Positions 34,692-47,649 of a DNA stretch of 64,000 nucleotides are shown piece after piece. The notes beneath the pieces were generated by a model. The model did no database searches and had not been told where the DNA came from. It worked only from the letters and a program-made list of their open reading frames with translations. Position 1 is the stretch's first letter. Every line of letters starts with the position of its first letter. The position numbers and the translations under genes were made by a program. Origin of the DNA: Streptomyces albogriseolus (GTDB lineage Bacteria; Actinomycetota; Actinomycetes; Streptomycetales; Streptomycetaceae); contig BMVA01000002.1 in NCBI GenBank assembly GCA_014650475.1, positions 434,001-498,000 on the forward strand, given 5' to 3'.

Positions 34692-35369
34692 ATGAGCGAG
34701 GCGCGGACCTGGAACGCGGTGGACGACTGGTTCACCGGACGGCTCCTGGGCGACGACCCGGACGAGGCCCTGGCGGCGGCGCTGCGCGACAGCGACGCCG
34801 CCGGCCTCCCGCCCATCGCCGTCTCCCCCCTCCAGGGCAAGCTGCTCCAGCTCCTCGCCCGGCTCACGGGCGCGCGGCGGGTCCTGGAGATCGGCACGCT
34901 CGGCGGCTACAGCACGATCTGGCTGGGCCGCGCGCTGCCCGCCGACGGGCGGCTGGTCACCCTGGAGTACGACCCCCGGCACGCCGAGGTCGCCGTCCGT
35001 AACATCGCCCGCGCCGGTCTCGCCGAGCGGGTGGAGGTGCGGGTCGGCCCGGCGCTGGAGTCGCTGCCGAAGCTCGCGGACGAGCAGCCGCCGCCGTTCG
35101 ACCTGGTGTTCATCGACGCCGACAAGGCGAACAACCCGCACTACGTCGAGTGGGCGCTGCGCCTGACGGCCGCGGGCAGCCTGATCGTCCTCGACAACGT
35201 GGTGCGCGGCGGCCAGGTGGCCGACCCGGAGAACACCGACCCGGACGTGGTGGGCACCCGCGCCGCCCTGGACCTGCTCGGCAGCCACCCGCGGCTCGAC
35301 GCCACGGCCGTCCAGACCGTCGGGGCCAAGGGCTACGACGGGTTCGCCCTGGCGCGCGTGGTGGCCTGA
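34692..35369 (+). CDS. O-methyltransferase (CCoAOMT/catechol type)
   Basis: The protein has 225 residues. The SAM fold shows RRVLEIGTLGGYSTIWLGRAL, LVTLEYDPRHAEVA and the metal site LVFIDADKANNPHYVEWAL with LIVLDNVVRGG (Asp, Asp, Asn as metal ligands). This is the bacterial family-3 O-methyltransferase that methylates a catechol-like hydroxyl with Mg2+. ATG 34692 is preceded by GGAAGG. It lies 79 bases after the transporter in the same direction, with a TATCTT-like -10 in between, so it may have its own promoter. It is complete; the substrate is not known. Confidence 0.9.
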   Translation: MSEARTWNAVDDWFTGRLLGDDPDEALAAALRDSDAAGLPPIAVSPLQGKLLQLLARLTGARRVLEIGTLGGYSTIWLGRALPADGRLVTLEYDPRHAEVAVRNIARAGLAERVEVRVGPALESLPKLADEQPPPFDLVFIDADKANNPHYVEWALRLTAAGSLIVLDNVVRGGQVADPENTDPDVVGTRAALDLLGSHPRLDATAVQTVGAKGYDGFALARVVA

Positions 35370-35371
35370 GC

Positions 35372-35395
35372 GGACGGGCGGACGGGCGGACGGGC
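35372..35395 (+). repeat. Three tandem copies of GGACGGGC
   Basis: The 8-base unit is repeated three times exactly, directly after the methyltransferase stop. It is a short simple repeat likely to vary in copy number. No role is evident. Confidence 0.7.
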
Positions 35396-35419
35396 GGGCA
35401 CGCGAAGGGCCCGGCGGGC

Positions 35420-35812
35420 TCACACCTCGTGGTAGAAGCCCACGTTGACGCTGCGCGGGGCGGTGCGGTCCTGGATCACGACCTCGCCGCTGCCGCCCCG
35501 GGGCAGCGGCACGGTCCCGCCGTACGCGACCGGCTGGGCGTACTCCCCGACGGTCAGCCGCACCTCCGACGACGGCTCGGGCAGCGAGCCGCGCAGCCAG
35601 GTCAGCTGCCAACTGCCGTCCTGCGCGCACTGGAACTCCAGGTGCACACGGGAGACGAACAGCCAGTCGTCCGGCGTCGCCAGCCGGCACAGGGACGTGT
35701 CCCGGCCCACCCGCAGCACGGTGCCCGGCTCGCTGGGCGCGTCGGCCATCAGCATCCCGGCCGTGGCGCCCGCTTCCGCCGCGGACACCGCGGCCATGGT
35801 GAGTTCGAGCAC
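35420..35812 (-). CDS. Small FHA-domain-like protein
   Basis: The protein has 130 residues. The core VLRVGRDTSLCRLATPDDWLFVSRVHLEFQ (in parts: VGRDTS, VSRVHLEF) matches the FHA pattern GR...SRxH, the phosphothreonine-binding fold, followed by DGSWQLTWLRGS and a C-terminal strand set. The protein is a single domain with no membrane segment. GTG 35812 has AGGAGGAGC just upstream. It could read phosphorylation by Ser/Thr kinases, none of which is in this window. The gene is isolated, with a divergent DUF1992 gene upstream. Confidence 0.7.
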   Translation of the reverse strand: MLELTMAAVSAAEAGATAGMLMADAPSEPGTVLRVGRDTSLCRLATPDDWLFVSRVHLEFQCAQDGSWQLTWLRGSLPEPSSEVRLTVGEYAQPVAYGGTVPLPRGGSGEVVIQDRTAPRSVNVGFYHEV

Positions 35813-35914
35813 GTGCGCTCCTCCTGAGAGGTCCCGGGGCCGGGGCGGCCGGATCGGCTGCCCGCCGCCAGATGATAAAACGCCCGGCCGTACCGCGTCC
35901 GGCACAATGGGGTC

Positions 35915-36364
35915 ATGACCGAGCGGAAGCCACCGGGCGTCGACTTCGAGAGCTGGGTCGACAAGCAGATCCGCGACGCCGACGCGCGCGGGGAGTTCGA
36001 ACGGCTCGAAGGCGCCGGCCGACCGCTGCCGCCCGAGGTCGAGAGCACCTACGACGAACTGTGGTGGGTGAAGCGGAAGATGGTCCGCGAGGGCATGTCG
36101 GTGCTGCCGCCGACGCTGGCCCTGCGCAAGGAGGCCGAGGACGCGCTGGAGGCGGCCCTCGCGGCCCCCTCGGAGCGGATCGTGCGGAAGATCCTCGCGG
36201 ACGTCAACGCGAGGATCAGCGACATGATGTTCAAGCCGCCGCCCGGCCCCCCGCTGGGCAAGAAGCCGTACGACGTCGAGGACGTCGTACGCCGGTGGCG
36301 GGAGCGCCGGGCGGCGTCGGACGGACAGGGCGGACCGGGCGGGCGGGGCGGCTCAGACGCCTAG
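35915..36364 (+). CDS. DUF1992 (DnaJC28-like) family protein
   Basis: The protein has 149 residues. It shows the DUF1992 pattern: FESWVDKQIRDADARGEFERLEGAGRPLP then WVKRKMVREG (read in parts) and a long helix, ending in a Gly-rich tail. The family is widespread and relates to the C-terminal half of DnaJC28; no J domain is present and function is unknown. A CACAAT box six bases before ATG 35915 suggests a leaderless message. Its last 12 bases overlap the 3' end of the converging gene. Confidence 0.88.
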   Translation: MTERKPPGVDFESWVDKQIRDADARGEFERLEGAGRPLPPEVESTYDELWWVKRKMVREGMSVLPPTLALRKEAEDALEAALAAPSERIVRKILADVNARISDMMFKPPPGPPLGKKPYDVEDVVRRWRERRAASDGQGGPGGRGGSDA

Positions 36365-37144
36365 CAGGCGCTCCGCCAGCTGGCGGTAGTCCCGCAGCGC
36401 GAGCCGCAGTTGCTCGGTGTCGGCGGCCGGGGCGGCGTCGCCCTTCTTCGGGTCGCCGGAGGCGGGAGCCTTCCAGTTCTGCGCGAGGGCGCGGCGGCGC
36501 TCGGTGAGCGCGTCGGTCAGCCGCTCGGTGATCTCGTGCAGGACGAGGTCGGCCTCCTCCACGGCGTCCCGCGGCCGGTCCACGAACCCGGCGACGGCCT
36601 GCCGCAGCTGCGCGGAGAGACGGTCACAGGTGTCGTCGGCGAGGAGCCGGGCGTCGGGGCCGTGACGGCCGGTGTGGCCGGTCGTCCCCTTCGCGACGGG
36701 CGTGGTGGCGTGGTCGCCGGTGCCGTCCGGGCCGGGTACGGAGGTGCGGTCGGCGGTGCCGGGCGCGGCGCCGTGGGTTCCGGCAGGGGTGCCGTCGCCG
36801 GTCTGCGGGTGGGCCGCGACCAGCGGGCTCCCGGCGCCGGCGGAGCCGCTCCCCGTGCCGCCGCCGGACCGGTGCGCGGTGTCCGTGCCCCCGGCGGCGG
36901 AGGGCGTCTCCGTACCGCCGCGGCCGTACGGCGCGTCCGGCTCGCCGGGGAGGGTGCCCGCGCCGCCGGAGCGGCCCGGGGAGGTCTCGGCCCTGCGGCC
37001 TGTCTCCGTCCTGTGGTCGAGCGTGGCCCTGTGGTCGAGCGTGGCCGCCTCGCGGCCGGGGTCCGCGGAGGCGGGACCGGCCGGCGGGGTGTCCGGGCCG
37101 TTCGGGATCCAGGTGTCCTGGGTGTGACGGGGTGCCTCGGGCAT
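36353..37144 (-). CDS. Hypothetical protein with low-complexity N-half and helical C-terminal module
   Basis: The protein has 263 residues. The first 150 are a disordered Gly/Thr/Ala/Asp-rich region with a duplicated ATLDHR element. The last 110 form helices with GFVDRPRDAVEEADLVLHEI, and a final LRLALRDYRQLAERLLGV. The first of these resembles RFVDAPREAVAEADRLIAEL in the gene just upstream, so the two share a module. ATG 37144 has GGAGA upstream and lies 5 bases after the partner stop, so they form an operon. No signal or membrane segment is seen. Function is unknown. Confidence 0.72.
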   Translation of the reverse strand: MPEAPRHTQDTWIPNGPDTPPAGPASADPGREAATLDHRATLDHRTETGRRAETSPGRSGGAGTLPGEPDAPYGRGGTETPSAAGGTDTAHRSGGGTGSGSAGAGSPLVAAHPQTGDGTPAGTHGAAPGTADRTSVPGPDGTGDHATTPVAKGTTGHTGRHGPDARLLADDTCDRLSAQLRQAVAGFVDRPRDAVEEADLVLHEITERLTDALTERRRALAQNWKAPASGDPKKGDAAPAADTEQLRLALRDYRQLAERLLGV

Positions 37145-37149
37145 GACGA

Positions 37150-37818
37150 TCAGCTCTCCTTCGCCTGGCGGCGGTGCAGCAGCGACGGGGTGCGGTGACC
37201 CTCGCGGCGGGTGGCGGGGGCGGCCGTACGCTCGCCGGCGGCGCCACGGCGTCCGCCGTCGTGCCGCGACGGCCGGACCAGTTCCTCGAACAGCGCCCGC
37301 GCCTCGACCATCGCCTCGCGCATGTCCTCCGTGCCGGCGGCGCCGTCGTGCGCGCCGTCCGGGTGGGCCTGCGCGACGCGGTGGACGCGGCGGTAGCCCT
37401 CGACGTGGTGGGCGTGGTGCACGGACAGCGCCGCGACCTGCTCCTCGTACTGCCCGCCGGCGGGGAAGCCGCGCGTGCCGGCGAGTTCGGCGATCAGGCG
37501 GTCGGCCTCGGCGACCGCCTCCCGCGGCGCGTCGACGAACCGCTCCTGGGCGGCCGTCCAGCGCGCCTCGTAGCGCTCGCGCTCGGCCGGCTCCAGCGGC
37601 CGTACCCGGAGGGAGCCGTGGCGCTCCACGCGCTCGGACAGCTCCCGCTCGGCGGCCTTGGTGTCCCCGTCGTGCCGGGCGACGGCACGCTCGTACTCGG
37701 GACCGAAGCGCCGCTTGAGGCTCGCGCCGTGTCGCGGGCCGCGTGCGCGCAGGGTCAGGACGGCCGCGACGGCGACCGCGACAATCACGATCAACGCAAT
37801 GATCAGGCCAGTGGACAT
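37150..37818 (-). CDS. Single-pass membrane protein with FVDxPRxAVxEAD module
   Basis: The protein has 222 residues. The N-terminal helix (LIIALIVIVAVAVAAVLTL) anchors it, with the rest in the cytoplasm. A charged helical region contains RFGPEYERAVARHDGDTKAAERELSERVERHG and RFVDAPREAVAEADRLIAELAGTRGF (read in parts), followed by a His-rich stretch (SVHHAHHVEGYRRVH). The same FVD-PR-AV-EAD module occurs in the next gene. ATG 37818 has GGAAGG six bases upstream. The family is common in Streptomyces but I know of no assigned role. Confidence 0.78.
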   Translation of the reverse strand: MSTGLIIALIVIVAVAVAAVLTLRARGPRHGASLKRRFGPEYERAVARHDGDTKAAERELSERVERHGSLRVRPLEPAERERYEARWTAAQERFVDAPREAVAEADRLIAELAGTRGFPAGGQYEEQVAALSVHHAHHVEGYRRVHRVAQAHPDGAHDGAAGTEDMREAMVEARALFEELVRPSRHDGGRRGAAGERTAAPATRREGHRTPSLLHRRQAKES

Positions 37819-37995
37819 GAATGCCTTCCGGGGTTCTCGTCCCAACCGGCACTCCTCGCGAGCCGGTTCGCCCCAACGGGTTGCCCGTTGCACCGCGCAC
37901 AAACTGCGCGGCGCAGACGCCCGCGTCGTTGCCGGTGCCGCCCGGCGCCCCAATTCGCTTGCGCCGAGGGCCGGCCGGGGACACAGAATGCGGCC

Positions 37996-38490
37996 ATGAC
38001 CTGGACCGTCGCCCCGGAGCCCGCCGACTCGCCCGCCGCCCTCGCGCTCTGGCGGGCGTACTACACGGAGGTCAGCGACCGCTGGTACCTGCTGCACGAG
38101 GGGCGCAGGACCGATCCGGACGAGCTGGAGCGGGAGATCGCCGCGGCGTCGGGCGCCGGCCTCACTCCGCCGCGCGGGCTGCTGCTGGTCGCGCGGTACG
38201 GCGGGGAGCCGGCGGGCAGCGCCGGGTTCCGCCTGTCACCGGACGGCACGGCCGCCGAGCTGACCCGGGTGTTCCTGTACGAGGGGATGCGCGGCCGGGG
38301 CGGGGCGGCGCTGCTGGTGCGGGCCGCGGAGGAGGCGGCACGCGCCCGCGGAGCCCGCCGGATGATCCTGGACACCCGCAGGGACCTGGTCGAGGCACGC
38401 GCCCTGTACGCCCGCCTCGGGTACGCCGAGACCGAGCCGCACAACGACGACCCGTACGCGGAGCACTGGTTCGCCAAGCAGCTGGGCTGA
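37996..38490 (+). CDS. GNAT-family N-acetyltransferase
   Basis: The protein has 164 residues. The acetyl-CoA site is clear in TRVFLYEGMRGRGGAALLVRAAEEAARARGARRMILDT (motif A, RGRGGA), followed by EARALYARLGYAETEPHND, the GNAT motif B. The N-terminal part gives substrate choice and is not diagnostic. A CAGAAT box six bases before ATG 37996 points to a leaderless message. The gene is divergent from the two-gene hypothetical operon and converges with the MFS pump. Substrate unknown. Confidence 0.88.
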   Translation: MTWTVAPEPADSPAALALWRAYYTEVSDRWYLLHEGRRTDPDELEREIAAASGAGLTPPRGLLLVARYGGEPAGSAGFRLSPDGTAAELTRVFLYEGMRGRGGAALLVRAAEEAARARGARRMILDTRRDLVEARALYARLGYAETEPHNDDPYAEHWFAKQLG

Positions 38491-38508
38491 GGCCGGGTCA
38501 GCCGTGGC

Positions 38509-43236
<4,728 letters not shown>

Positions 43237-43258
43237 TCACCGGCGGGACCGCCGCGCG

Positions 43259-43840
43259 TCACCCGGCGACCGCCTCCCACAGGCTCCACACGCCCAGGCT
43301 CAGCATGAGCAGCGCGGCGATCCGCGTGATCAGCTTCAGCGGCACCCGCTTCATCAGCGCCTTGCCGCCGACGATGCCGAGACCGGCCACCGCCCACAGC
43401 GCCAGCACCGCGCCCAGGCCCACGGAGAGCGGGTCGTCGTAGCGGGCGGCGAGGTTGGCCGTCATGATCTGCGTCAGGTCGCCGAACTCGGCGACCAGGA
43501 TGAGCATGAACCCGGCCCCGGCGACCTTCCAGAAGGACTGGTCCTCGGGCTTGCGGATCTCCTCCTCGTCCTCGTCCTTCTTGAGCAGCAGCATCGCCGC
43601 GCCCGCGAGGAAGAGCACACCCGTGATCGCGTGGACGAGCTGCTGCGGCAGCAGGGTCAGCACACTGCCCGCGGCCACGGCCAGCGCGACGTGCACCGCG
43701 AAGGCGGCGGCGACGCCGGCGAAGACGTACGAGGCGCGGTAGCGGGTGCCGAGGACGAGACCGGCGAGCGCGGTCTTGTCGGGCAGTTCGGCCAGGAAGA
43801 CGACGCCGAAGACGACGGCCGTCACGGTCAGGCTGATCAA
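43259..43840 (-). CDS. GDT1/TMEM165-family Mn2+/Ca2+ exporter
   Basis: The protein has 193 residues with six helices in two repeats. Each repeat has the family signature: AELPDKTALAGLV in helix 1 and AEFGDLTQIMTANLA in helix 4, whose acidic residues bind the cation. A charged loop KKDEDEEEIRKPEDQ separates the halves. TTG 43840 is preceded by GAGGA; no ATG or GTG fits better, and upstream sequence is a riboswitch leader. Control by a yybP-ykoY RNA element points to manganese export when Mn2+ is high. Confidence 0.9.
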   Translation of the reverse strand: MISLTVTAVVFGVVFLAELPDKTALAGLVLGTRYRASYVFAGVAAAFAVHVALAVAAGSVLTLLPQQLVHAITGVLFLAGAAMLLLKKDEDEEEIRKPEDQSFWKVAGAGFMLILVAEFGDLTQIMTANLAARYDDPLSVGLGAVLALWAVAGLGIVGGKALMKRVPLKLITRIAALLMLSLGVWSLWEAVAG

Positions 43841-43949
43841 CGGTTCCTCAATCGGTCGGGGCCGCCCCGCCGAGAGTGATGAGCTTTCGCGCAAGACGCC
43901 TCGGCACGGCAGCACACTCGGCGCCCGCACCGTACGGCGCGGGCGTGCA

Positions 43950-44065
43950 CTGCTTGCCGAAGGTCTCGCCGGCAGGACCCGTCACGGGTCTGCCTCCGGG
44001 CGCCGGCTCAGGCGGGCTGAGCAGTATGTCGACGGTCCGGCACAGGGCTACTCCCCTTCTGCGCC
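43950..44065 (-). ncRNA. yybP-ykoY manganese riboswitch
   Basis: On the minus strand the leader shows the aptamer core: AAGGGGAGTAGC (about 44060-44048), GTCGACATACTGC, then GCCCGGAGGC and the closing GCGAGACCTTCGGC (43969-43956). These are the loops that bind Mn2+ in this class. A -10-like TACGAT (44075-44070) starts the transcript at the aptamer. A hairpin (CGCCCGC/GCGGGCG, 43945-43922) follows and could be the expression platform. The exporter TTG start is about 110 bases further on. Confidence 0.9.
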
Positions 44066-44075
44066 GTCCATCGTA

Positions 44076-44274
44076 CGCGAGACCCGGCCCGGCTCCGGAA
44101 ACGGCCGCCGGGGCGGACCCGGCCACCGCCGTGCGCGGAAACTTCACACCGGAACCGTAGACGTGTCATGTGCGCGTCATTAACTTCTTACCGGACCCTC
44201 GCCTCCCGGCAACACGGCGCCGCGAGCATTCCCCTGCACGCACGCCAACGCCCGCACCCCACAAGGGAGTTCGC
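44076..44274. other. Divergent upstream region of GDT1 leader and HNH nuclease gene
   Basis: No gene is seen. A relatively AT-rich stretch (GTCATTAACTTCTTACC, about 44177-44193) probably contains the nuclease promoter, though no well-spaced pair of boxes is certain. AAGGGAG lies upstream of the nuclease ATG. Confidence 0.4.
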
Positions 44275-44919
44275 ATGTCGAAGTTCTACGCGCGTCGACG
44301 GCTCAGCATAGCCGCGGCGCTCACCGGACTCATAGCCTCCGCCGGGCTCTTCAACGCCCCGGCCGCCTCCGCCGCCCTCCCCACCCCGGTGAGCGCCGCC
44401 ACCGCACGCGGCTATCTCGCCACCCTCCCCGTCCGCACCGAGAGCCGGACCGGCTACAACCGCGACCTGTTCCCGCACTGGATCACGATCAGCGGCAGCT
44501 GCAACACCCGCGAGACGGTCCTCAAGCGCGACGGCACCAACGTCGTCACCGACTCCGCCTGCGCCTCCACCAGCGGCAGCTGGTACTCCCCCTACGACGG
44601 CGCCACCTGGTCCGCCGCCTCCGACGTGGACATCGACCATCTGGTGCCGCTCGCCGAGGCCTGGGACTCCGGCGCGGGCTCCTGGACCACCGCCCAGCGC
44701 CAGGCCTTCGCCAACGACCTGACCCGCCCGCAGCTCCTCGCCGTCACCGACAACGTCAACCAGGCCAAGGGCGACCAGGACCCCGCCACCTGGATGCCGT
44801 CCCGCACGGCCTACCGCTGCACCTACGTCCGCGCGTGGGTCCAGGTGAAGTACCACTACAACCTGGCGGTCGACTCGGCCGAGAAGTCCGCCCTCCAGGG
44901 GTACCTCAACAACTGCTGA
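44275..44919 (+). CDS. Secreted HNH endonuclease-family protein
   Basis: The protein has 214 residues. A signal peptide ends near AASA|AL. The mature part has the HNH/DUF1524-type core DVDIDHLVPLAEAWDSGA, with the Asp-His pair, and LLAVTDNVNQAKGDQDPATWMPSR, with the Asn and Lys of the metal site. Four cysteines (two near CNTRE and CAST, two near YRCTY and the C-terminus) could form two disulfides, as expected outside the cell. Such Streptomyces nucleases degrade extracellular DNA. ATG 44275 has AAGGGAG upstream. Confidence 0.9.
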   Translation: MSKFYARRRLSIAAALTGLIASAGLFNAPAASAALPTPVSAATARGYLATLPVRTESRTGYNRDLFPHWITISGSCNTRETVLKRDGTNVVTDSACASTSGSWYSPYDGATWSAASDVDIDHLVPLAEAWDSGAGSWTTAQRQAFANDLTRPQLLAVTDNVNQAKGDQDPATWMPSRTAYRCTYVRAWVQVKYHYNLAVDSAEKSALQGYLNNC

Positions 44920-45009
44920 GGCAGCACGGACCGAACCGCCGGGTGCGCCGATCTCCCCGGTGGCCTCCGTCGCTGCGTACCGTACGGGGCGACGGAGGAA
45001 GGGGTCACC

Positions 45010-46656
45010 ATGGCCGGACTGCGGCTCGGACCGCTGCTGAGGTACGTCGACGGGTCGTCCGCGACCGTCTGGGCGGAGACGGACGGCCCGGGCACCGTGG
45101 AGGTGCGCTGCCCGGACGGCGCCGGGGGGACCTCCGGCACCTTCCAGGTGTGCGGCCACCACTACGCGCTGGTCCGGGTCACCGGCCTCGCCCCGGGCAC
45201 GGCCACCCCCTACGAGGTCCATGTGGACGGCGAGCGCGTGTGGCCGCTCGCCCGGGAGCCGTTCCCGTCGTTCCCGCCGTCGGTGATCCGCACCCCGGCC
45301 GACGACGACCGGGCGCGCATCTCCTTCGGCTCCTGCCGCTGGGCCTCCCCGCCCACCGGGGAGCCCGACCCGGTGGGACCGGACGCCCTGGACGCCCTCG
45401 CGAAACGCATCGCCGCCGACCCCGAGGGCGAACGCCCCGACGTCCTGCTGCTCCTCGGCGACCAGGTGTACGCCGACGAGACGTCCGACGCCACGAAGGA
45501 GTGGCTCGCCGCGCGCCGCGACCTGGGCGAGCCGCCGGGCAGCCAGGTGGCGGACTACGAGGAGTACACCCACCTCTATTACGAGTCCTGGCTCGACCCT
45601 CAGGTGCGCTGGCTGCTGTCCACCGTCCCCACCTGCATGATCTTCGACGACCACGACGTCATCGACGACTGGAACACCTCCGCCTCCTGGGTCGAGGACA
45701 TGCGCGCCACCTCGTGGTGGCGGGAGCGGGTGCTCAGCGGACTGATGTCGTACTGGGTGTACCAGCACCTGGGCAACCTCTCCCCCGCCGACGTCGACGC
45801 CGACCCCGTCTACGCGGCCGTGCGCGAGGCCCCCGACGGCACCGGCGCGCTGCGCGACCTCGCCGCCCGGGCGGAGGCCGACGCGACAGCCGTGCGCTGG
45901 AGCTACCGGCGCGACTTCGGCCGGGTGCGGCTGGTCATGGTGGACAGCCGCGCGGCGCGGGTGCTGGAGGAGGGACGGCGCTCGATGCTCGACCGGGACG
46001 AGGCCGACTGGCTGCGCGCCCAGGTGTTCGACGACCGCGGCTCCTACGACCATCTGCTCGTCGGCACGTCCCTGCCCTGGCTGCTCCCCCATCTGGTGCA
46101 CGACGTGGAGGTGTGGAGCTCCGCGCTGTGCCGGGGCGACAAGGGCCCGCGCTGGGCGCGGCTCGGGGAGAAGCTGCGGCGCGCGGCGGACCTGGAGCAC
46201 TGGTCGGCGTTCCCGGACTCGTTCGCCGAGCTGGCGGAGCTGCTCGCCGACGCGGGCAGCGGCCCGGACGCGCCCGCCACGGTGTGCGTGCTGTCCGGCG
46301 ACGTCCATCACGCCTATGTCGCCGAGCCGAGCTGGCCGGGGCGGGCGGAACCGGAGGCGCGGGTGGTGCAGCTGACCTGCTCGCCGGTGCACAACTCCAT
46401 CCCCGCCTCGATGCGGGTGGGCTTCCGGTTCGGCTGGAGCGCGGCCGCCCGGTCGCTGGGCCGGGTCTTCCGGCGGCACGGCGGCCTCGGCCGGCCGCCG
46501 GTCGGCTGGCGCAGGACGGGCGGGCCGTGGTTCGGCAACCAGCTCATGACACTGGCCACCCGGGGGCGTTCGGCGGTGCTGCGGCTCGAACACGCCCAGG
46601 AGGAGCGGGCCGGGGTGCGGCTGCGGCGCGTGATGGAACGGCGGCTGAGCCGCTGA
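45010..46656 (+). CDS. PhoD-like metallophosphatase, no signal peptide
   Basis: The protein has 548 residues. An N-terminal Ig-like PhoD_N domain (to about 95) is followed by the phosphatase core with ISFGSCRWA, LLLGDQVYADE, FDDHDVIDDWN and LSGDVHHAYVAE, which supply the metal ligands. No twin-Arg signal is present, unlike secreted PhoD, so it seems to act in the cytoplasm. Family members hydrolyse phosphodiesters or phosphomonoesters with Fe/Ca. The C-terminal 100 residues are basic. GGAGGAAGGGG lies upstream of ATG 45010. No PHO box is evident. Confidence 0.88.
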   Translation: MAGLRLGPLLRYVDGSSATVWAETDGPGTVEVRCPDGAGGTSGTFQVCGHHYALVRVTGLAPGTATPYEVHVDGERVWPLAREPFPSFPPSVIRTPADDDRARISFGSCRWASPPTGEPDPVGPDALDALAKRIAADPEGERPDVLLLLGDQVYADETSDATKEWLAARRDLGEPPGSQVADYEEYTHLYYESWLDPQVRWLLSTVPTCMIFDDHDVIDDWNTSASWVEDMRATSWWRERVLSGLMSYWVYQHLGNLSPADVDADPVYAAVREAPDGTGALRDLAARAEADATAVRWSYRRDFGRVRLVMVDSRAARVLEEGRRSMLDRDEADWLRAQVFDDRGSYDHLLVGTSLPWLLPHLVHDVEVWSSALCRGDKGPRWARLGEKLRRAADLEHWSAFPDSFAELAELLADAGSGPDAPATVCVLSGDVHHAYVAEPSWPGRAEPEARVVQLTCSPVHNSIPASMRVGFRFGWSAAARSLGRVFRRHGGLGRPPVGWRRTGGPWFGNQLMTLATRGRSAVLRLEHAQEERAGVRLRRVMERRLSR

Positions 46657-46814
46657 GCCGCCAAGCCCTTTGGGCACCTGTGCGTCCGCTGTGCAACGAG
46701 GGGCGGTTCCGGTCACCCCGGTGATCAAGGGAGGGCCGCGGGGTGCCCGGTGACGTGCGGCGGGGGCGCGCGGGAGGGGGCAAAAGGGGCCGACGTCATG
46801 GCCAAATGTTGAAC

Positions 46815-46844
46815 TTGCAACCAAGATTTAGGCACACCTAACGT
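46815..46844 (+). promoter_or_regulatory. Promoter with iron-box-like operator upstream of DoxX gene
   Basis: TTAGGCACACCTAA (46828-46841) has perfect TTAGG/CCTAA arms with the 4-base spacing found in the core of DmdR/IdeR iron boxes. It overlaps a -10 TAACGT (46839-46844), itself 18 bases from TTGCAA (46815-46820). Iron-loaded DmdR1/IdeR would be expected to repress here. Confidence 0.6.
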
Positions 46845-46919
46845 GGGGTCTCCGACTCGGTTCCGCCCCCCTCTGGACCGGCCTCGTCCAGCGGCCGGCC
46901 CGACCGAAGGAGACCCCCC

Positions 46920-47372
46920 ATGAACGGACGCCTCACCAGCGCCCAGCCCTATGCCCTGGGCCTGTTCCGCATGGTCGTCGGCCTGCTCTTCGCCTGTCAC
47001 GGCGCCGTGTCCCTGCTCGGCCTGTTCGGCGGCACGAACGGCAACGGCGGCACCGTCGGCACCGGCGCCTGGCCGGGCTGGTACGCCGCCGTCATCGAAC
47101 TCGTCGGCGGCGGACTCGTCCTGCTCGGCCTCGCCACCCGGGCCGCCGCGTTCATATCGTCCGGCGCGATGGCGTACGCGTACTTCAAGGTGCACCAGCC
47201 CGAGGCCCTGTGGCCCATCGAGAACCACGGCGAGAGCGCGGCCATCTACTGCTGGGCCATGTTCCTGCTGATCTTCACCGGCTCCGGGGCCTTCGGCCTG
47301 GACCGCCTGCTCGCCCGCCGCGCCTCCGCGCGCGACGGGCAGCCGGCGGAACACACCCCCGTCACCGCCTGA
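46920..47372 (+). CDS. DoxX-family membrane protein
   Basis: The protein has 150 residues with four helices. DoxX traits are ALGLFRMVVGLLFACHGAVSLLG in helix 1, a Gly-rich periplasmic loop, ELVGGGLVLLGLATRAAAFISSGAMAYAYFKVH (in parts) and the final WAMFLLIFTGSGAFGLDRLL. In mycobacteria DoxX joins a thiol-redox complex with superoxide dismutase, but bacterial DoxX proteins are diverse. GAAGGAG precedes ATG 46920. The leader of about 70 bases follows an iron-box promoter, so expression may rise under iron starvation. Confidence 0.85.
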   Translation: MNGRLTSAQPYALGLFRMVVGLLFACHGAVSLLGLFGGTNGNGGTVGTGAWPGWYAAVIELVGGGLVLLGLATRAAAFISSGAMAYAYFKVHQPEALWPIENHGESAAIYCWAMFLLIFTGSGAFGLDRLLARRASARDGQPAEHTPVTA

Positions 47373-47457
47373 CCGCACCGCACCACCGCACACACCCGCA
47401 CGACCGCCGACGCCTCCCCACGGCAACCGCCTCCCCTACGGCACACCGAGTCGCACC

Positions 47458-47489
47458 GGGCGCCCCCCGCGCACACGCGGGGGGCGCCC
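47458..47489 (+). terminator. DoxX terminator
   Basis: A perfect 14-bp stem (GGGCGCCCCCCGCG paired with its complement) closes a 4-base loop 85 bases after the DoxX stop. It is among the strongest hairpins in the window. Confidence 0.85.
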
Positions 47490-47649
47490 TGGCGTACGGC
47501 GAGTGCCGGGCACACGAACCCCCCGTGACACTTCTGTCACTGACCGGGCGTACGCTGTATGGCTGTCATCGGCCTCTGCTGCCACTCCTGCCGCCTCCGC
47601 CGCGACAGCGCGGCAGGCACGGGCCCACGGGGGCGTACGGGGAGTGCGA

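Noticed and set aside
43848-44147. Minus-strand open frame of about 99 codons upstream of GDT1
   Set aside because: It runs straight through the manganese riboswitch core, which explains the conservation better than a protein.
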